Shown one piece after another: positions 21,201 to 31,778 of a DNA stretch of 64,000 nucleotides. The DNA comes from Meconema thalassinum (taxonomy: Eukaryota; Arthropoda; Insecta; Orthoptera; Tettigoniidae): contig OX336388.2 in NCBI GenBank assembly GCA_946902985.2, positions 131,938,346-132,002,345 of the forward strand, read 5' to 3'. Under the pieces are notes generated by a model. That model saw nothing but the letters and a program-made list of their open reading frames with translations. It was not told where the DNA came from and did not search any database. Within the stretch, counting starts at the first letter, position 1; the number at the start of each line of letters is the position of its first letter. The translations under genes and the position numbers were made by a program.

Positions 21201-22091
21201 ATTATCGAAGATACTGTCCCTACAAATATAGTACTGTGACTATCTAACACTGAATTTAACACTTTTAATAATAATTTCTGTGTCCTTCATGACACGCAAA
21301 GTATAAATGTCAACGTCCTTAGACGCGCAAAGTATAAAAGCCTGTGTCCACTGACACACAAAATAACAGCCTCCGTCCTCAGACGAACCAAAGTAATAAG
21401 CAATGTCTTCGACACACCAAAGTATATTAAGCAAAGTCTTGGCTCTTCACACCACTTATAAATGAACCAGCCCTAGGTGTAGATAGAGGGGGAAATTAGA
21501 TAAAAATTTCACAAAATAATAGTGATACAGGAATGAAATAAATATCACTGAACTCGAAAAATAGCGCAGGTCAAGAATATGCCCATTAATCCTAGAATCG
21601 ATCGTAGAGATGTTGTCTAGGCGATCTCCCGCGTGAATGCTAGCCGTAGCGTGCCCACGCTAGACCTGCCGCGCTAAATAGGCATTCTTCTCCCATTGGT
21701 TCCCACATTTTCTGTAACTTGGCGGTTTTTATCAGACCTTGGCTTAGTAGGAGTGTCTAGCATGCTCATCAGCCACTCACGTTACTGCATCATATTTTTT
21801 CTAGGCGCGAATATTACAATGAACATACCAGAAGCATGTCTCACTGCGCGTCGCTTCTATTTTGAGGCGGCCACCACCTGTCCTTCTGAATCATAGCTAT
21901 GGTCATTCTTTTCACAATCCTAAGTATTTAGCCTTTTGTCAAACAGCTTCAGGTATGTCCCCACTGTCTCCAGCAAATGCTTGAAATTTCCTCATCTCCG
22001 TCTGGCTATTTTCACGATGCTTGTAGAAATATTTATTAATTGAAGAAATAAAACATCGAATCATTTAACCATCAGAGGTTATGAGGGTTCA
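18275..22091 (-). repeat. 3' LTR of the long-LTR retrotransposon (with nested hAT)
   Basis: TGAACCC ... GGGTTCA ends match the LTR at 28889-31640. It is interrupted by the hAT at 18400-19455. Differences from the other LTR include one T in a T run near 20510, two bases near 20215-20230, one near 22014 and two near 22082. Immediately inside (minus-strand upstream) lies the purine-rich GTGAGTGGAGGAGTTG, a candidate polypurine tract at 22092-22107. Confidence 0.95.
18400..19455. mobile_element. 1056-bp non-autonomous hAT nested in the LTR
   Basis: GGATATAA is duplicated at 18392-18399 and 19456-19463, and the other LTR has a single GGATATAA with no insert (29005-29012). The ends read CAGTGACGGCCGG (left) and, reversed, CAGTAGCGGCTGGCGG (right), typical of hAT termini. 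The interior has G- and C-runs (18892-18930, 19326-19410) and no transposase. The empty site in the sister LTR is direct proof of insertion after the retroelement integrated. Confidence 0.95.
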
Positions 22092-22442
22092 CAACTCCTC
22101 CACTCACAAAATTTCGAACTTCGGAGAAAGTCGATAATTAAAAAAAAAACTCCAGTAGGCCAAATTGTTTTATTTCGGAATCACCCCTTTTCTATTACTT
22201 GGTCTAGTCGCTTCTGTCTTGAATGGCATTTACTCGTTTCACATCCTGCTCATAATGACTCTCTCAACTGCTTGCATGACGCGCTGGTGCCTCGGTCAAC
22301 ACTCTGCTCGCCTCGTTAATGTTTGTCAACACCAATTTCACTTCGTTCTTCACGTGCGGTACTCAACTGCTCCCCGTTTACTTTGTTGATAGTAGGACGT
22401 CCATATATTCAAACTGCATCATTATTTCGGCGCTCCCATGGT

Positions 22443-24017
22443 TCACTTTTTTAAGTTGGCTGCGTTGTAAACCGACATTGTTCCAGTGCTTAACTCTTTC
22501 ACCCTGTAAGCATTATTTCCAAGGTTTCTGACAATAGAATAGGGTCCTATGAACTTTTCGCAGAATTTGCTGAAGATTTTCTTCTCTGGATCCGATGTAG
22601 CGGGTCGTTTCACCAAAACAAGCTGGTTGATTTCAAGATCACTGTGAAACCTCTTATTTCTTACTCGCCGTAATCTGCGGTCTGCTTGTTTTCTCATGTA
22701 GGCTCTCGTCCTCTCAATTCGCAGGTCAGGTGCTATCATTGGATCTTGTGGGCAGTTAAAGATGCTTTTCCACGTTCTCACTGGATACTCGTTTTTGTGT
22801 AGGACCATAGGGATCTGTCCTGTTGACTCATGCCTGGTAGAATTCATGCATGTGTCTACATCCTTGATTTTATCCACCCATCTGTGATGTTCATTTGGAA
22901 TGAAGATTCTCAAATATGAAGTTACACATTTAAATGCTCTCTCACTTGGATTTGCTTGAGCATGTCGGATACTGCTTAAAATGTGTTTTATACCCATGTC
23001 CTCCATACCTTTCTTGAATTCGGCGCTTGTGAAATAACTGCCATGATCTGATAATATAAATTCTGGTTTTCCAAGGATTGGAATAACTCTATTTCGAATA
23101 CGACTGAGTACCTGTTTTGAAGTAGTTTTCTGAATGGGGCATAATACGACAAACGTAGAAAACACATCAATGCACACTAGTAAGTGTCGGCAACCTCGCC
23201 TTCCCTTCGGGATTGGACCGAAACAGTCGAGTGCCAGTAGCTCGCATGGTTTCTGAGGTAGCAATGGTCTAGGATACTGCCTCATTAAATAATTATTTGG
23301 CTTTGTCCTCTGACAAGGATCACACGTCGTAATGACGTCACATATAGTTGTTCTCATACGTGGCCATGTAAATGTCTCTCCTATTGTCGCTTCGCACTTA
23401 TCTAATCCGACGTGTCCGTAACTTTCGTGAGTATGCCATGTCAGTCCTCGCTGTAACGAAGCAGGTACTAATATGCGTAACTTGGTGTGGTCATTATCTA
23501 CCCATTTGTGCAGCAAATTGTTGACATAAACATATCTTCCTTCTTTGGCTTTCGCTTCTCGAAATGCAGGTGTTCCTGTAGGTAGTTGCTTTCTGAAGTA
23601 TTGAATTAATAGCATCATCCATGGTTCCGCTTCTTGTTCTCGCTGTATCTCACGTAACTCCTCCAAGAATTCCCGGTCCTTCGGTGTTAACTCCAAGTGT
23701 TGTACCATCGCTGTTTCTTCATTATCAGGCTCTGGGTTCCTGCTGAGTGCATCCGTAATCACGTTCATCTTCCCTGGGCAATGCTCAATCTCAATGCTAA
23801 ACTGCTGAATATATATAGACCAACGTGTCACACGTTCGCTTGCCATCGACATCTTAAATAAGAATGTTAGTGCCTTGTGATCAGTCCTGACAACAATAGG
23901 ATAGCCATAAATTATTCGTTTCCATTGTTGTAGCGCATGAATTATGGCCAACAACTGTAGTTCCGTTACAGTATAATTGCGCTCGTGCTTACGCAATTTT
24001 GGGCTGACAAATGCCAA
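22443..24017 (-). pseudogene. pol, RNase H and integrase part
   Basis: On the minus strand about 524 residues contain the RNase H C-terminal region (TELQLLAIIHALQQWK, RTDHKALTFLF, ITDALSRNP) and then integrase. The integrase zinc-binding module has HESYGHVGLDKCEATIG and CDPCQRTK. The catalytic core has LALDCFGP, LSDHGSYFTS and ANPSERAFK as D, D and E blocks. The C-terminal module includes IGPYSIVRNLGNNAYRV, like a GPY/F domain; no chromodomain is evident. The frame is continuous with the segment to its right except for an in-frame stop at 24024-24026, which separates the two. No sequence beyond integrase resembles an envelope gene. Confidence 0.92.
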
Positions 24018-24023
24018 ATATGT

Positions 24024-24368
24024 TTAATGCTGCAGTTTAGCTGGATCCTCTTGGTAGAGCATAGCACCTATACCCACCAGTGAAGCATCCGCTTGGATTA
24101 TAAATTTGTGCTTGAAATCTGGATATCCTAATTTAATGCAGTTTTCCAATAGCTGTTTTGTTGCTTGGAATGCCTTCTCACACTCCGCATTCCATAACCA
24201 TTTATTATTCTTCTTTAGCATTTCCTGCATAGGGGCGACAGTCTCCGTATAACCTGGACAGTTTTCCTTAAATAATCCCGTTACGCCTAAGAAAGCCCGA
24301 ATGTGCTTGACTCTCGTTGGTGTAGGGAAATTCTTTATCGCTTCGATCTTAGCTGGATTTGGCTTCAC
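24024..24368 (-). pseudogene. pol, RT thumb and RNase H N-terminal part
   Basis: On the minus strand 114 residues begin with the sequence following the RT catalytic core (KPNPAKIEAIKNFPTPT, RAFLGVTGLF). They run into the RNase H start (FIIQADASLVGIGAMLYQ, with the first RNase H aspartate). It lies in a different frame from the RT segment to its right, with the junction at about 24400, and ends with an in-frame TAA at 24024-24026. Both breaks disable a continuous pol in this copy unless they are sequencing errors. Confidence 0.9.
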
Positions 24369-25861
24369 TCCCTCCTTGTCAATGATGTGACCCAGATCTC
24401 GCTCTTGAAGAAATGCGATTTCTTCAAGTTTACTTTGAAATTAGATGCATTCAGGTTGCCTAATACTTTATCTAAATTTTCCATGTGAGTTTCAATGTTG
24501 TCGGATGCCAGCAAAATGTCATCAATGTAGCGTACCGTCATCTCCTTAACTTCCTCGGTTAGATTCCGGTCCAGGGCTCGGATTAAAGCACAGCCCGCTG
24601 TTTTGACTCCAAAGGGCATTCGAACGAAGCAAAACGTTTGGTTATCGAATAAGAAGCCAGTTAGAAGCTGTGACTTCTCATCCAATTCAATATGGTGGAA
24701 CGAACTCGTCAGGTCAACTGATGAATAAATGCTTTTGTTTTTAAAGCCTTTTAATACGTCTCTGATAATTGGCGCTCTGCCATACTCAGGAAAAATGAGT
24801 CTCGTGTTGAGATTTCTGGCATCTAAACAAAGTCTAATAGATCCATTTGGTTTTGGGACTGCCAAAATCTCATTTAGATAAGGTGTCGGTGTCTTCCTTA
24901 TCACTCCAGCTTGTAACATCTCATCTATAATGACCTTGACTTGACAACGATATTTTTCAGGAATTGGATACAACCTACTTTTGAAAGGTGACCAATCCTC
25001 GACTTGCATTGAATATTTGAAATTTAATATTTTCCCAGGTACTGTATCAAATACTGTTTTGTGCTTCCTTAAAACCTCTTCCAATTGCTTTCTGTGTTCA
25101 CCCCCAAGTTGAATGTCATTGAGCCGCTCCTGTAGTAACTCTTTAAATTGTGCCTCACTGTCGTCTCCTTCCGTTAATAAAGACCATATCTCCTGGGATT
25201 CACTCTCCTCGTCTAGTTCCACAACAGCTCCTTCGATGATGTTATCTTCTGCCTTTCGTACCTCCTCTTCCGTCTCTTCCGATATTGCTTCCAATGCCCA
25301 AGAATTTACATCTCTTCCGGTGGTGATTTCATCCATATGCAATCCCACGTTCTTCAGCTGATCATACTCTCTAAAACTGACAGTATTCTTGTGCAAATCT
25401 ATCACTGCTTGATAGTCACAAATAAAATTTGCACCAAGAATTATATTGAAATTCATCTTTGCCATGATAATGAATGTTTGCCCCAAAGTGTGTTCCAATA
25501 TGTTCAGCTCTAAGTATGCCTGACGTTTACAAGTGACGGTGCGTTCAGGAATAACACCCCTCACTTTGAGCTGTGGTACGGGAATTACAGGAATATTTTG
25601 ACTCCGTCCCAACTCTCGAACCAAGGCCTCCGATACCAGACTGATCTGTGACCCCGTATCCAATAAACATCTTATATTAATTCCACCAATCCTCGCGTAA
25701 ATAATGGGTAGCTGCCTAATTTCATCGTTCCGTGGTTTCACCGTCTCCTCCAGGCAGTCTTCTGGCAAAGCAATCCATTCTTGTATGTTCGCTACTATCC
25801 ATCCCTCTCCAACGTCCGACTGTTGCGTTTGTACACTGTCTTCTTTATCCAAATTTAGCAT
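24365..25861 (-). pseudogene. pol, protease and reverse transcriptase part
   Basis: On the minus strand 498 residues start at an ATG 25861. The aspartic protease motif LLDTGSQISLV lies at about residues 62-72 and IILGANFI further on. RT blocks follow: KPNGSIRLCLDARNLN, SSVDLTSSFHHIELD, FVRMPFGVKTAG and the catalytic TVRYIDDILLAS (YIDD box at plus about 24515-24540). The end of the frame is out of register with the following segment near 24400. The ATG lies 17 nt inside the gag frame, in the +1 frame relative to gag, so expression would need frameshifting or reinitiation. Confidence 0.92.
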
Positions 25862-27251
25862 TTTTTAAAGCTCCAGTGCGACTCCCATCATCCGTTTGTC
25901 GCCGATGCCCTTGATATTCCTCTTGTCTCAGTAGACTTCCAGCTTCCTCAGTATGTGTATCAGGATTCTTCATGTTCCCAATGGCTTTTTCCCATCTTCC
26001 TAGCTCTCCACCTTGACTAGCGTGTAATTCCTCTAGGTAATTTTGTGATTGAGCGTGCCTATCATCCCAGTCATTTCGATAATTTCGTGGCTCTCCTTGA
26101 TTTTGATCTCTCCTTCCTTTCCATCGTTGATTGGCATTGTAATCACCGTATCTTCCATAAGGCCTGTCATTTCTTCGATTTTCACGCCAATGTTGATATC
26201 CTCTCTGTTGATACCTATTGTTGCCTTGATATGATCTATTATTGTAGTTATTTTCGTTACGCTGGTATGGTCTGTTTTCTCCTTCTTCCTGGTTTCGCCT
26301 AGGTGTGGAAGTGCTTGTATTAGTGCCCTGCGTTTTAGTGTTTGCCTGCTTAGGTTTTATGACCTCTGTCGTATTGACTAACTCCAGCTGTCTTCCTCCT
26401 CTATAATGATTATGAGACGTAGTCTCATCTATCTGGCGTAATATCTGCTCTGCATGTATGGCCGTACTAACGTTCGCTGCGACTAGTACTTGTTGCACGT
26501 TGACTGGTAATTGCCGCGCTATTGTCATCACCAGATCCGCTTCATTTAAAGGGTAATCAAGGTCGCGAAATTTTAACATTTGCATGTTAAAGAAATCTGA
26601 GTATTTCGTTTGCTGGGTGGTTTGGTATTTTCTAGAATAAAGCTCCATCCTTAGACTCTGTTGTGTTGCGGGCGACCAATATTTGCGCAGAAACGCTAAT
26701 TTGAAATCTGACATGGTTCCAAATGTATATTTGAAGCTTAAAAACCATGTAAGGACATTTCCTGATAAAAATCTCTCCATCATCCTCAATCTACGTGCTT
26801 CAGGTACCCCAGTGTCATTGTAATGGTCTTCAATTTCTTTAATAAAAGCTTTAGGTGTTACCCCTGAATTCTCCGTGTATTTCTGCGGTTTATAATCGCT
26901 CGAGCGAATTACTTGGATAAGTTGTGTTGGTTGATGACCGTCTTGTGGTGTTGAGCTCCTATCGATATTCTTGCGAAACCCTTCCGTGTTTGTTGTTAAT
27001 GGGCTCTCCGCCTGAGTCTGACTTCCTGCTGTGCTTGCCTCCGGGCTATTTGAGTCATCCTGCTTGTCTTTCAATGTTCCCGTTCTAAATATCGATGATT
27101 GCTCTAATAACCTGAGTTCTGCTTTAATGATCCTGTCCGTCTGTTCTTTAAGCTTGCTCTTCATTTCTTGCTCTAATGCTTGAATACGAGTGTGATTTTC
27201 GCCTACTGTTTTAAGAATGGTGGATCTTTCCTCTTTAGTATCGATATTCAT
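25845..27251 (-). CDS. gag, capsid-like domain with Arg/Asn/Tyr-rich C terminus
   Basis: About 468 residues from ATG 27251 carry a retrotransposon gag capsid-like region (HYNDTGVPEARRLRMMERFL, VLTWFLSFK, FKLAFLRKYWSP, FFNMQMLKFRDLDYPLNE, VMTIARQLP). A basic tail rich in Asn, Arg, Tyr and Gly follows (RYQQRGYQHWRENRRNDRP). No CCHC zinc knuckle is present, so RNA binding is presumably by the basic tail. The frame is also open upstream to 27260 and overlaps the end of the preceding frame, shifted by one base. Host proteins are not similar as far as I can recognise. It is likely part of a longer Gag whose N-terminal part is the coiled-coil segments to the right. Confidence 0.85.
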   Translation of the reverse strand: MNIDTKEERSTILKTVGENHTRIQALEQEMKSKLKEQTDRIIKAELRLLEQSSIFRTGTLKDKQDDSNSPEASTAGSQTQAESPLTTNTEGFRKNIDRSSTPQDGHQPTQLIQVIRSSDYKPQKYTENSGVTPKAFIKEIEDHYNDTGVPEARRLRMMERFLSGNVLTWFLSFKYTFGTMSDFKLAFLRKYWSPATQQSLRMELYSRKYQTTQQTKYSDFFNMQMLKFRDLDYPLNEADLVMTIARQLPVNVQQVLVAANVSTAIHAEQILRQIDETTSHNHYRGGRQLELVNTTEVIKPKQANTKTQGTNTSTSTPRRNQEEGENRPYQRNENNYNNRSYQGNNRYQQRGYQHWRENRRNDRPYGRYGDYNANQRWKGRRDQNQGEPRNYRNDWDDRHAQSQNYLEELHASQGGELGRWEKAIGNMKNPDTHTEEAGSLLRQEEYQGHRRQTDDGSRTGALKNAKFG

Positions 27252-27256
27252 TTTTT

Positions 27257-27679
27257 TCAATCTTTTCTTATCTGCTCTTTAATCGTGGTTACTTTCTCTT
27301 CAATCTGGCTTTTAGTGTCGTCTAAGGTACTCTTTAATTGCTCCTGATCCGCTTCTAGGCTTTTCCACTGCTCTGCTGATTTTATTTCGAGACGATCCAT
27401 ATCTTTAATTATGCCGGATATATTCTCATCTACCGCTGATAATTGTTGTTGAATGACTTTGCCGCTCTTTTCCATCTCCATAAATCGTCCTTCTAACTTC
27501 TCCTGAGCTATCTTGACCTCGCTTGTATTCATAGTGCATGCTATTTCAATTTGCTCTAATTTAGCTAACACCGTTTCATCCAGAATGCTAAGTTTTTGAT
27601 CAAAAATACTTTCCATTTTCTTAATCTGATCTAATTGCTTCTCATTATTTTTACTAACGTCTAGGGCCAGTAATACCAT
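27257..27679 (-). CDS. gag, middle coiled-coil segment
   Basis: 140 residues with heptad-like spacing of Leu and Ile (KKMESIFDQKLSILDETVL, KMEKSGKVIQ-like stretch, DRLEIKSAEQWKSLEADQEQ) predict a long coiled coil. It begins at an ATG immediately after the UAG stop that ends the preceding segment, in the same frame. It ends with UGA overlapping the A-rich start of the capsid-like frame. Either these junctions are recoding sites or they are mutations in one original gag frame. I cannot decide from one copy. Confidence 0.75.
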   Translation of the reverse strand: MVLLALDVSKNNEKQLDQIKKMESIFDQKLSILDETVLAKLEQIEIACTMNTSEVKIAQEKLEGRFMEMEKSGKVIQQQLSAVDENISGIIKDMDRLEIKSAEQWKSLEADQEQLKSTLDDTKSQIEEKVTTIKEQIRKD

Positions 27680-28183
27680 CTATTGATTAGTATGATCTTT
27701 CATCTCTGCGGTTAACGAAGCTAATTGGTTCGTGTTTTTAATGTTCTGCGCTTCTAATTGCGAATTGATAGTGTCATTAATTTCACTTTTTAATAATCTA
27801 GCTTGTTCCGCCTGATATTCATTTTGTTCAATTCTACTGTTAATTAATTGTGTCCGCAATGATTCACTTTGTTCAGCTAGTTTAGTTTTCAGTGATTCAC
27901 TCTGCTCAGATAATTTGTTTATAGACTCACTTTGTTCTAGCCTACTACTGTTTAATTGTGTCCGCAATGATTCACTTTGTTCGGATAATTTGTTTATAGC
28001 TTCACTTTGTTCTTGCCTGCTACTGTTTAATTGTTTAGATAACTTCGCGTTTAATGCTTCACTTTGCTCTAACATACTAGTGTTTAATGATTGACTCTGT
28101 TCCGCCAATTTAGTGTCCAACAATTCCTGTGTTCTCCTAGCTGCACTCTCAATGATTTCTTGAATCTGTTCAACCGTTGCCAT
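27680..28183 (-). CDS. gag, N-terminal coiled-coil repeats
   Basis: The most plausible start is ATG 28183 (MATVEQIQEIIESAARRTQE). An upstream in-frame ATG at 28255 also exists. The protein is built of degenerate repeats of LSEQSESLRTQLNSSRLEQS type, at least six copies over residues 30-130, which predict an extended coiled coil. The frame ends with UAG at 27680-27682. The upstream leader from the primer site (about 28877) is about 690 nt long. Such repeat-rich Gag N termini vary between copies, so length polymorphism is expected. Confidence 0.8.
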   Translation of the reverse strand: MATVEQIQEIIESAARRTQELLDTKLAEQSQSLNTSMLEQSEALNAKLSKQLNSSRQEQSEAINKLSEQSESLRTQLNSSRLEQSESINKLSEQSESLKTKLAEQSESLRTQLINSRIEQNEYQAEQARLLKSEINDTINSQLEAQNIKNTNQLASLTAEMKDHTNQ

Positions 28184-28888
28184 ATTACACACTTTATATG
28201 AGACATTAGGGAAATGGCATAAAGCAATGCCCTTTGACACACACATAAAATCCAATGCACATTTAATTTCTTTACCCTACTCAGTTCATTTATTTTTACA
28301 TTTAATCCCACTAGTCGATTGCATCTCTGAGTAGTTCTAATTTTACTCAACTTAATTTAAACCCAAACACATATTCAGTCATTAAAATGTTATCCTGATC
28401 TGATATTAACACTGACTAATTAACAAAGTATTAATTGTCATTTAAGGCTACAGCCTCCTAACATTTTCATGAGTTTAATTTTCTAAACAAAACTAGTTTT
28501 AACTTTAATCATTGGGCGCCCGGTATCACATATATTACCTTTTACTTTAATTCAATAGACAAAAACGTGAACCGTATTTTACATTGCAAACTCCTGATTT
28601 TACTTTATATTTCACACATTTGGCGGTATCCTCTTCGCCTCACTTACTTTTAATAAAATATCACTTTCCGGTGATTAAAATACTGTCATATCTGCCTGCA
28701 CTTGCGGCATGTCAGTTTTACTCAAATACGCCACTAAAATGTGTTCCAGCAGCGAACCAGCAATGAAATTACACCTTCATTGTTGCGTCAGTTTGAAAAC
28801 CCAACTACGCTTACATTGACATGTGCAAAATCCTTGCCGTTACACCACAGTGAACCGCCCCACGCTTGGCCGCGCCAGTTTACTCCTA
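28184..28888 (-). promoter_or_regulatory. 5' leader of the retrotransposon with putative primer-binding site
   Basis: Reading minus, 11 nt after the LTR end comes TGGCGCGGCCAAGCG (starting at plus 28877). It starts with the TGG expected from a tRNA CCA end and shows partial similarity to Lys-tRNA primer sites (TGGCGC, then GTGGGGC). The match is imperfect, so the tRNA identity is tentative. The remaining leader has no recognisable ORF beyond short shadows. Confidence 0.55.
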
Positions 28889-31640
28889 TGAACCCTTCAG
28901 AAAAGCAGTGTTTAATGTAAGAAATCTTAATCAAGGGGTCGCGCTCAGTTCCTATGTGATGTTTACGTTCGCCAAACAACATGCTCTACTGAGGTAAGGG
29001 TCATAGGATATAAACTATAAATTAAGAAAGAAAGGTGACAAGATGTAAAATAATAACATGATTTAATGACTAATAGTGCTTAAAAAGAAATAAACAACAA
29101 TAAAATATAAAACAATCCTCCCTGAATTTCCCATGACAGGAATATCTATCAAATCTGAGGAGTCAGACGGATCTCCCCTTTATTTAAAATGTGGATCCTG
29201 GTTCCACTACCTTGCAATTTGGGTTTTATGTGCGCGTAATGACTAACTACGAGGAATGAGTACTTTGGATGACTGTTCGTTTACAACGGGTTAACAGCCA
29301 CGATGCTTACGAACAATCATCTCGTAAATCAACGTTTACGGATATGGAACATGACATTAATAAAAACCCTTAAAACGTAATGCTGACACACGCACTAAAT
29401 CTACTATTTACAGGAATCTCTCTCGGGACCCTCATTAGCGCGAAGACGCACTTGACTTTGAGCTGCCAACACTGGCCAAATTGCTCAACACACAACTACG
29501 GAAATACAGCATAGCACGTGACTCACGGGTCACTGAATGGAATATAAACATGGAATAAACCAACAACAACAAAAGCCTGACTGGCTGACATTATTTTATA
29601 TGAACAAAACTGCATGTTAAGCTAACGCTTCGGAGATTATCGTGATTCGTAGGCAACTCCCATTTATTTAAACAATTTTTATCATTGATCAGTTCTTAAT
29701 TCTGTATTTCAAGTTATTACGGAGCCACACAGGCACTCTCCCCTAATGACCTGGCTGGCAACTTTCAGTCGGTCTTGTGAAACATCTCCCCTCTTCCTCA
29801 ATTACCTGTCATTGTCCCACTCCAGTGTGTATAAATACCTGACCAGCTGTGCCGTTATCTCAAGGAATCAACAGCAACAAACTCAACCACCTCAACATAT
29901 GGTCAGACATTAATCAAAATTATCCAGAATTGCCCTCGCGAGATCACAATATGGATTTGTCATCAAGCTGCCAGAAATCAGTCTACGCTGAAATTCCCGC
30001 TTGTAATGACATAAATACACACACTCACATACACACATCTGGGAATGACAATACTTTTTTTCACACAGATCGGCTGAATGGATGCTCGCACAATTAAAAA
30101 AAATATTAAAACCTACGATAGAGCTGACTGCTCTTCGTCACAAATCACATTGCTCCAAAGGCAATAATCTCACTGAATCTGATCAATAATAAACCAAAAG
30201 AAATTAATTACCCTCCAATCTACTGTATAATTATTTTACTTCAGTCCTACTTCTGAAACACAACATATCTCCGAGAGACGTTTTTAACCGCATTGCGTAG
30301 CGTATGCAAACACGGTCGTCCACATAGCTACGTTAGTTAAAACAACAAACAAGAAAAGAACCTTCTACTAATAATATATGCGAGCTGTTTCCATGCAAAA
30401 GGTGTGTCAGACCAAAACTAAATAGACTACGTTAATCACACAAGCAAATTATTTACAAAACAAAATATGTCCCATACACCATAAGTTAATTTATCAGATA
30501 ATAATAAATATTATTCAGTACTCATCCTCAGTCAGCCACCCGTCAAAGAACATCCGCAGCCATCTCCCAACTGGATCCTTCTTATCTCATCTCAACCATC
30601 TTGACGGAGTCTTGATATTTCCAGGCTTCCTCCATGGTCAACGATGTCATCTCTCGTGCTGATTCAAAAATTAAATTATTATACACTTGATGTCTGACTA
30701 CTAAATTCGCCGTTCGGGTACTACTTTCCCCAAAACAGTCTGTTGGCGAATTATCGAAGATACTGTCCCTACAAATATAGTACTGTGACTATCTAACACT
30801 GAATTTAACACTTTTAATAATAATTTCTGTGTCCTTCATGACACGCAAAGTATAAATGTCAACGTCCTTAGACGCGCAAAGTATAAAAGCCTGTGTCCAC
30901 TGACACACAAAATAACAGCCTCCGTCCTCAGACGAACCAAAGTAATAAGCAATGTCTTCGACACACCAAAGTATATTAAGCAAAGTCTTGGCTCTTCACA
31001 CCACTTATAAATGAACCAGCCCTAGGTGTAGATAGAGGGGGAAATTAGATAAAAATTTCACAAAATAATAGTGATACAGGAATGAAATAAATATCACTGA
31101 ACTCGAAAAATAGCGCAGGTCAAGAATATGCCCATTAATCCTAGAATCGATCGTAGAGATGTTGTCTAGGCGATCTCCCGCGTGAATGCTAGCCGTAGCG
31201 TGCCCACGCTAGACCTGCCGCGCTAAATAGGCATTCTTCTCCCATTGGTTCCCACATTTTCTGTAACTTGGCGGTTTTTATCAGACCTTGGCTTAGTAGG
31301 AGTGTCTAGCATGCTCATCAGCCACTCACGTTACTGCATCATATTTTTTCTAGGCGCGAATATTACAATGAACATACCAGAAGCATGTCTCACTGCGCGT
31401 CGCTTCTATTTTGAGGCGGCCACCACCTGTCCTTCTGAATCATAGCTATGGTCATTCTTTTCACAATCCTAAGTATTTAGCCTTTTGTCAAACAGCTTCA
31501 GGTATGTCCCCACTGTCTCCAGCAAATGCTTGAAATTTCCTCATCTCCGTCTGGCTATTTTCATGATGCTTGTAGAAATATTTATTAATTGAAGAAATAA
31601 AACATCGAATCATTTAACCATCAGAGGTTAAAAGGGTTCA
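28889..31640 (-). repeat. 5' LTR of the long-LTR retrotransposon
   Basis: 2752 bp, TGAACCC ... GGGTTCA, with 7-bp inverted terminal repeats. It matches the 3' LTR almost base for base once the nested hAT is removed. Several short motifs repeat near 30830-30980 (GTCCTTxGACACGCAAAGTATA-like units, about four), which look like a promoter-proximal mini-repeat. TATAAATA-like sequence at about 29830 on the plus strand is not assigned a function. Confidence 0.95.
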
Positions 31641-31778
31641 GTACCAATGCTGAAATATGCTTGGAAAGTGGGTGGTTATTCCATTACTGACAATACACCG
31701 GAATTTCATACTGTCTCGCAAACTAATTTTCATAATTTGTTTGATGAAAAGTGTGCTGGAAATGATTGTACCAATTAG
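31641..31778 (+). pseudogene. C-terminal part of the interrupted pogo-like transposase
   Basis: Starting in the TSD copy GTAC, the frame continues in the same register as the catalytic segment that ends at 18274, for about 45 codons to a TAG at 31776-31778. The sequence includes MLKYAWKVGGYSI, then FHTVSQTNF and a terminal Cys-containing stretch, resembling the C-terminal tail of pogo-like transposases. That the register survives shows the catalytic part of the gene was open when the retroelement landed. Confidence 0.8.

Larger units (their letters stand above)
18271..31644 (-). mobile_element. complete 13.4-kb Ty3/gypsy LTR retrotransposon (Osvaldo/Ulysses-like)
   Basis: The element proper is 18275-31640, flanked by the 4-bp TSD GTAC (18271-18274, 31641-31644). 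The LTRs are 28889-31640 (5', 2752 bp) and 18275-22091 (3', 3817 bp including a 1056-bp nested hAT). Both begin TGAACCC and end GGGTTCA. Order on the minus strand is LTR, primer site, coiled-coil gag, protease, RT, RNase H, integrase, purine-rich tract, LTR, which is the Ty3/gypsy order. Without the hAT the LTRs differ by only about five substitutions and one base of length, so the insertion is recent. LTRs over 2 kb and a Lys-like primer site recall the Osvaldo/Ulysses group; that clade placement is inference. No envelope gene is seen. Confidence 0.95.

Noticed and set aside
22092..22442. Envelope gene after integrase in the minus-strand element
   Set aside because: The stretch between integrase end and the LTR is about 350 bp with no open frame of note.
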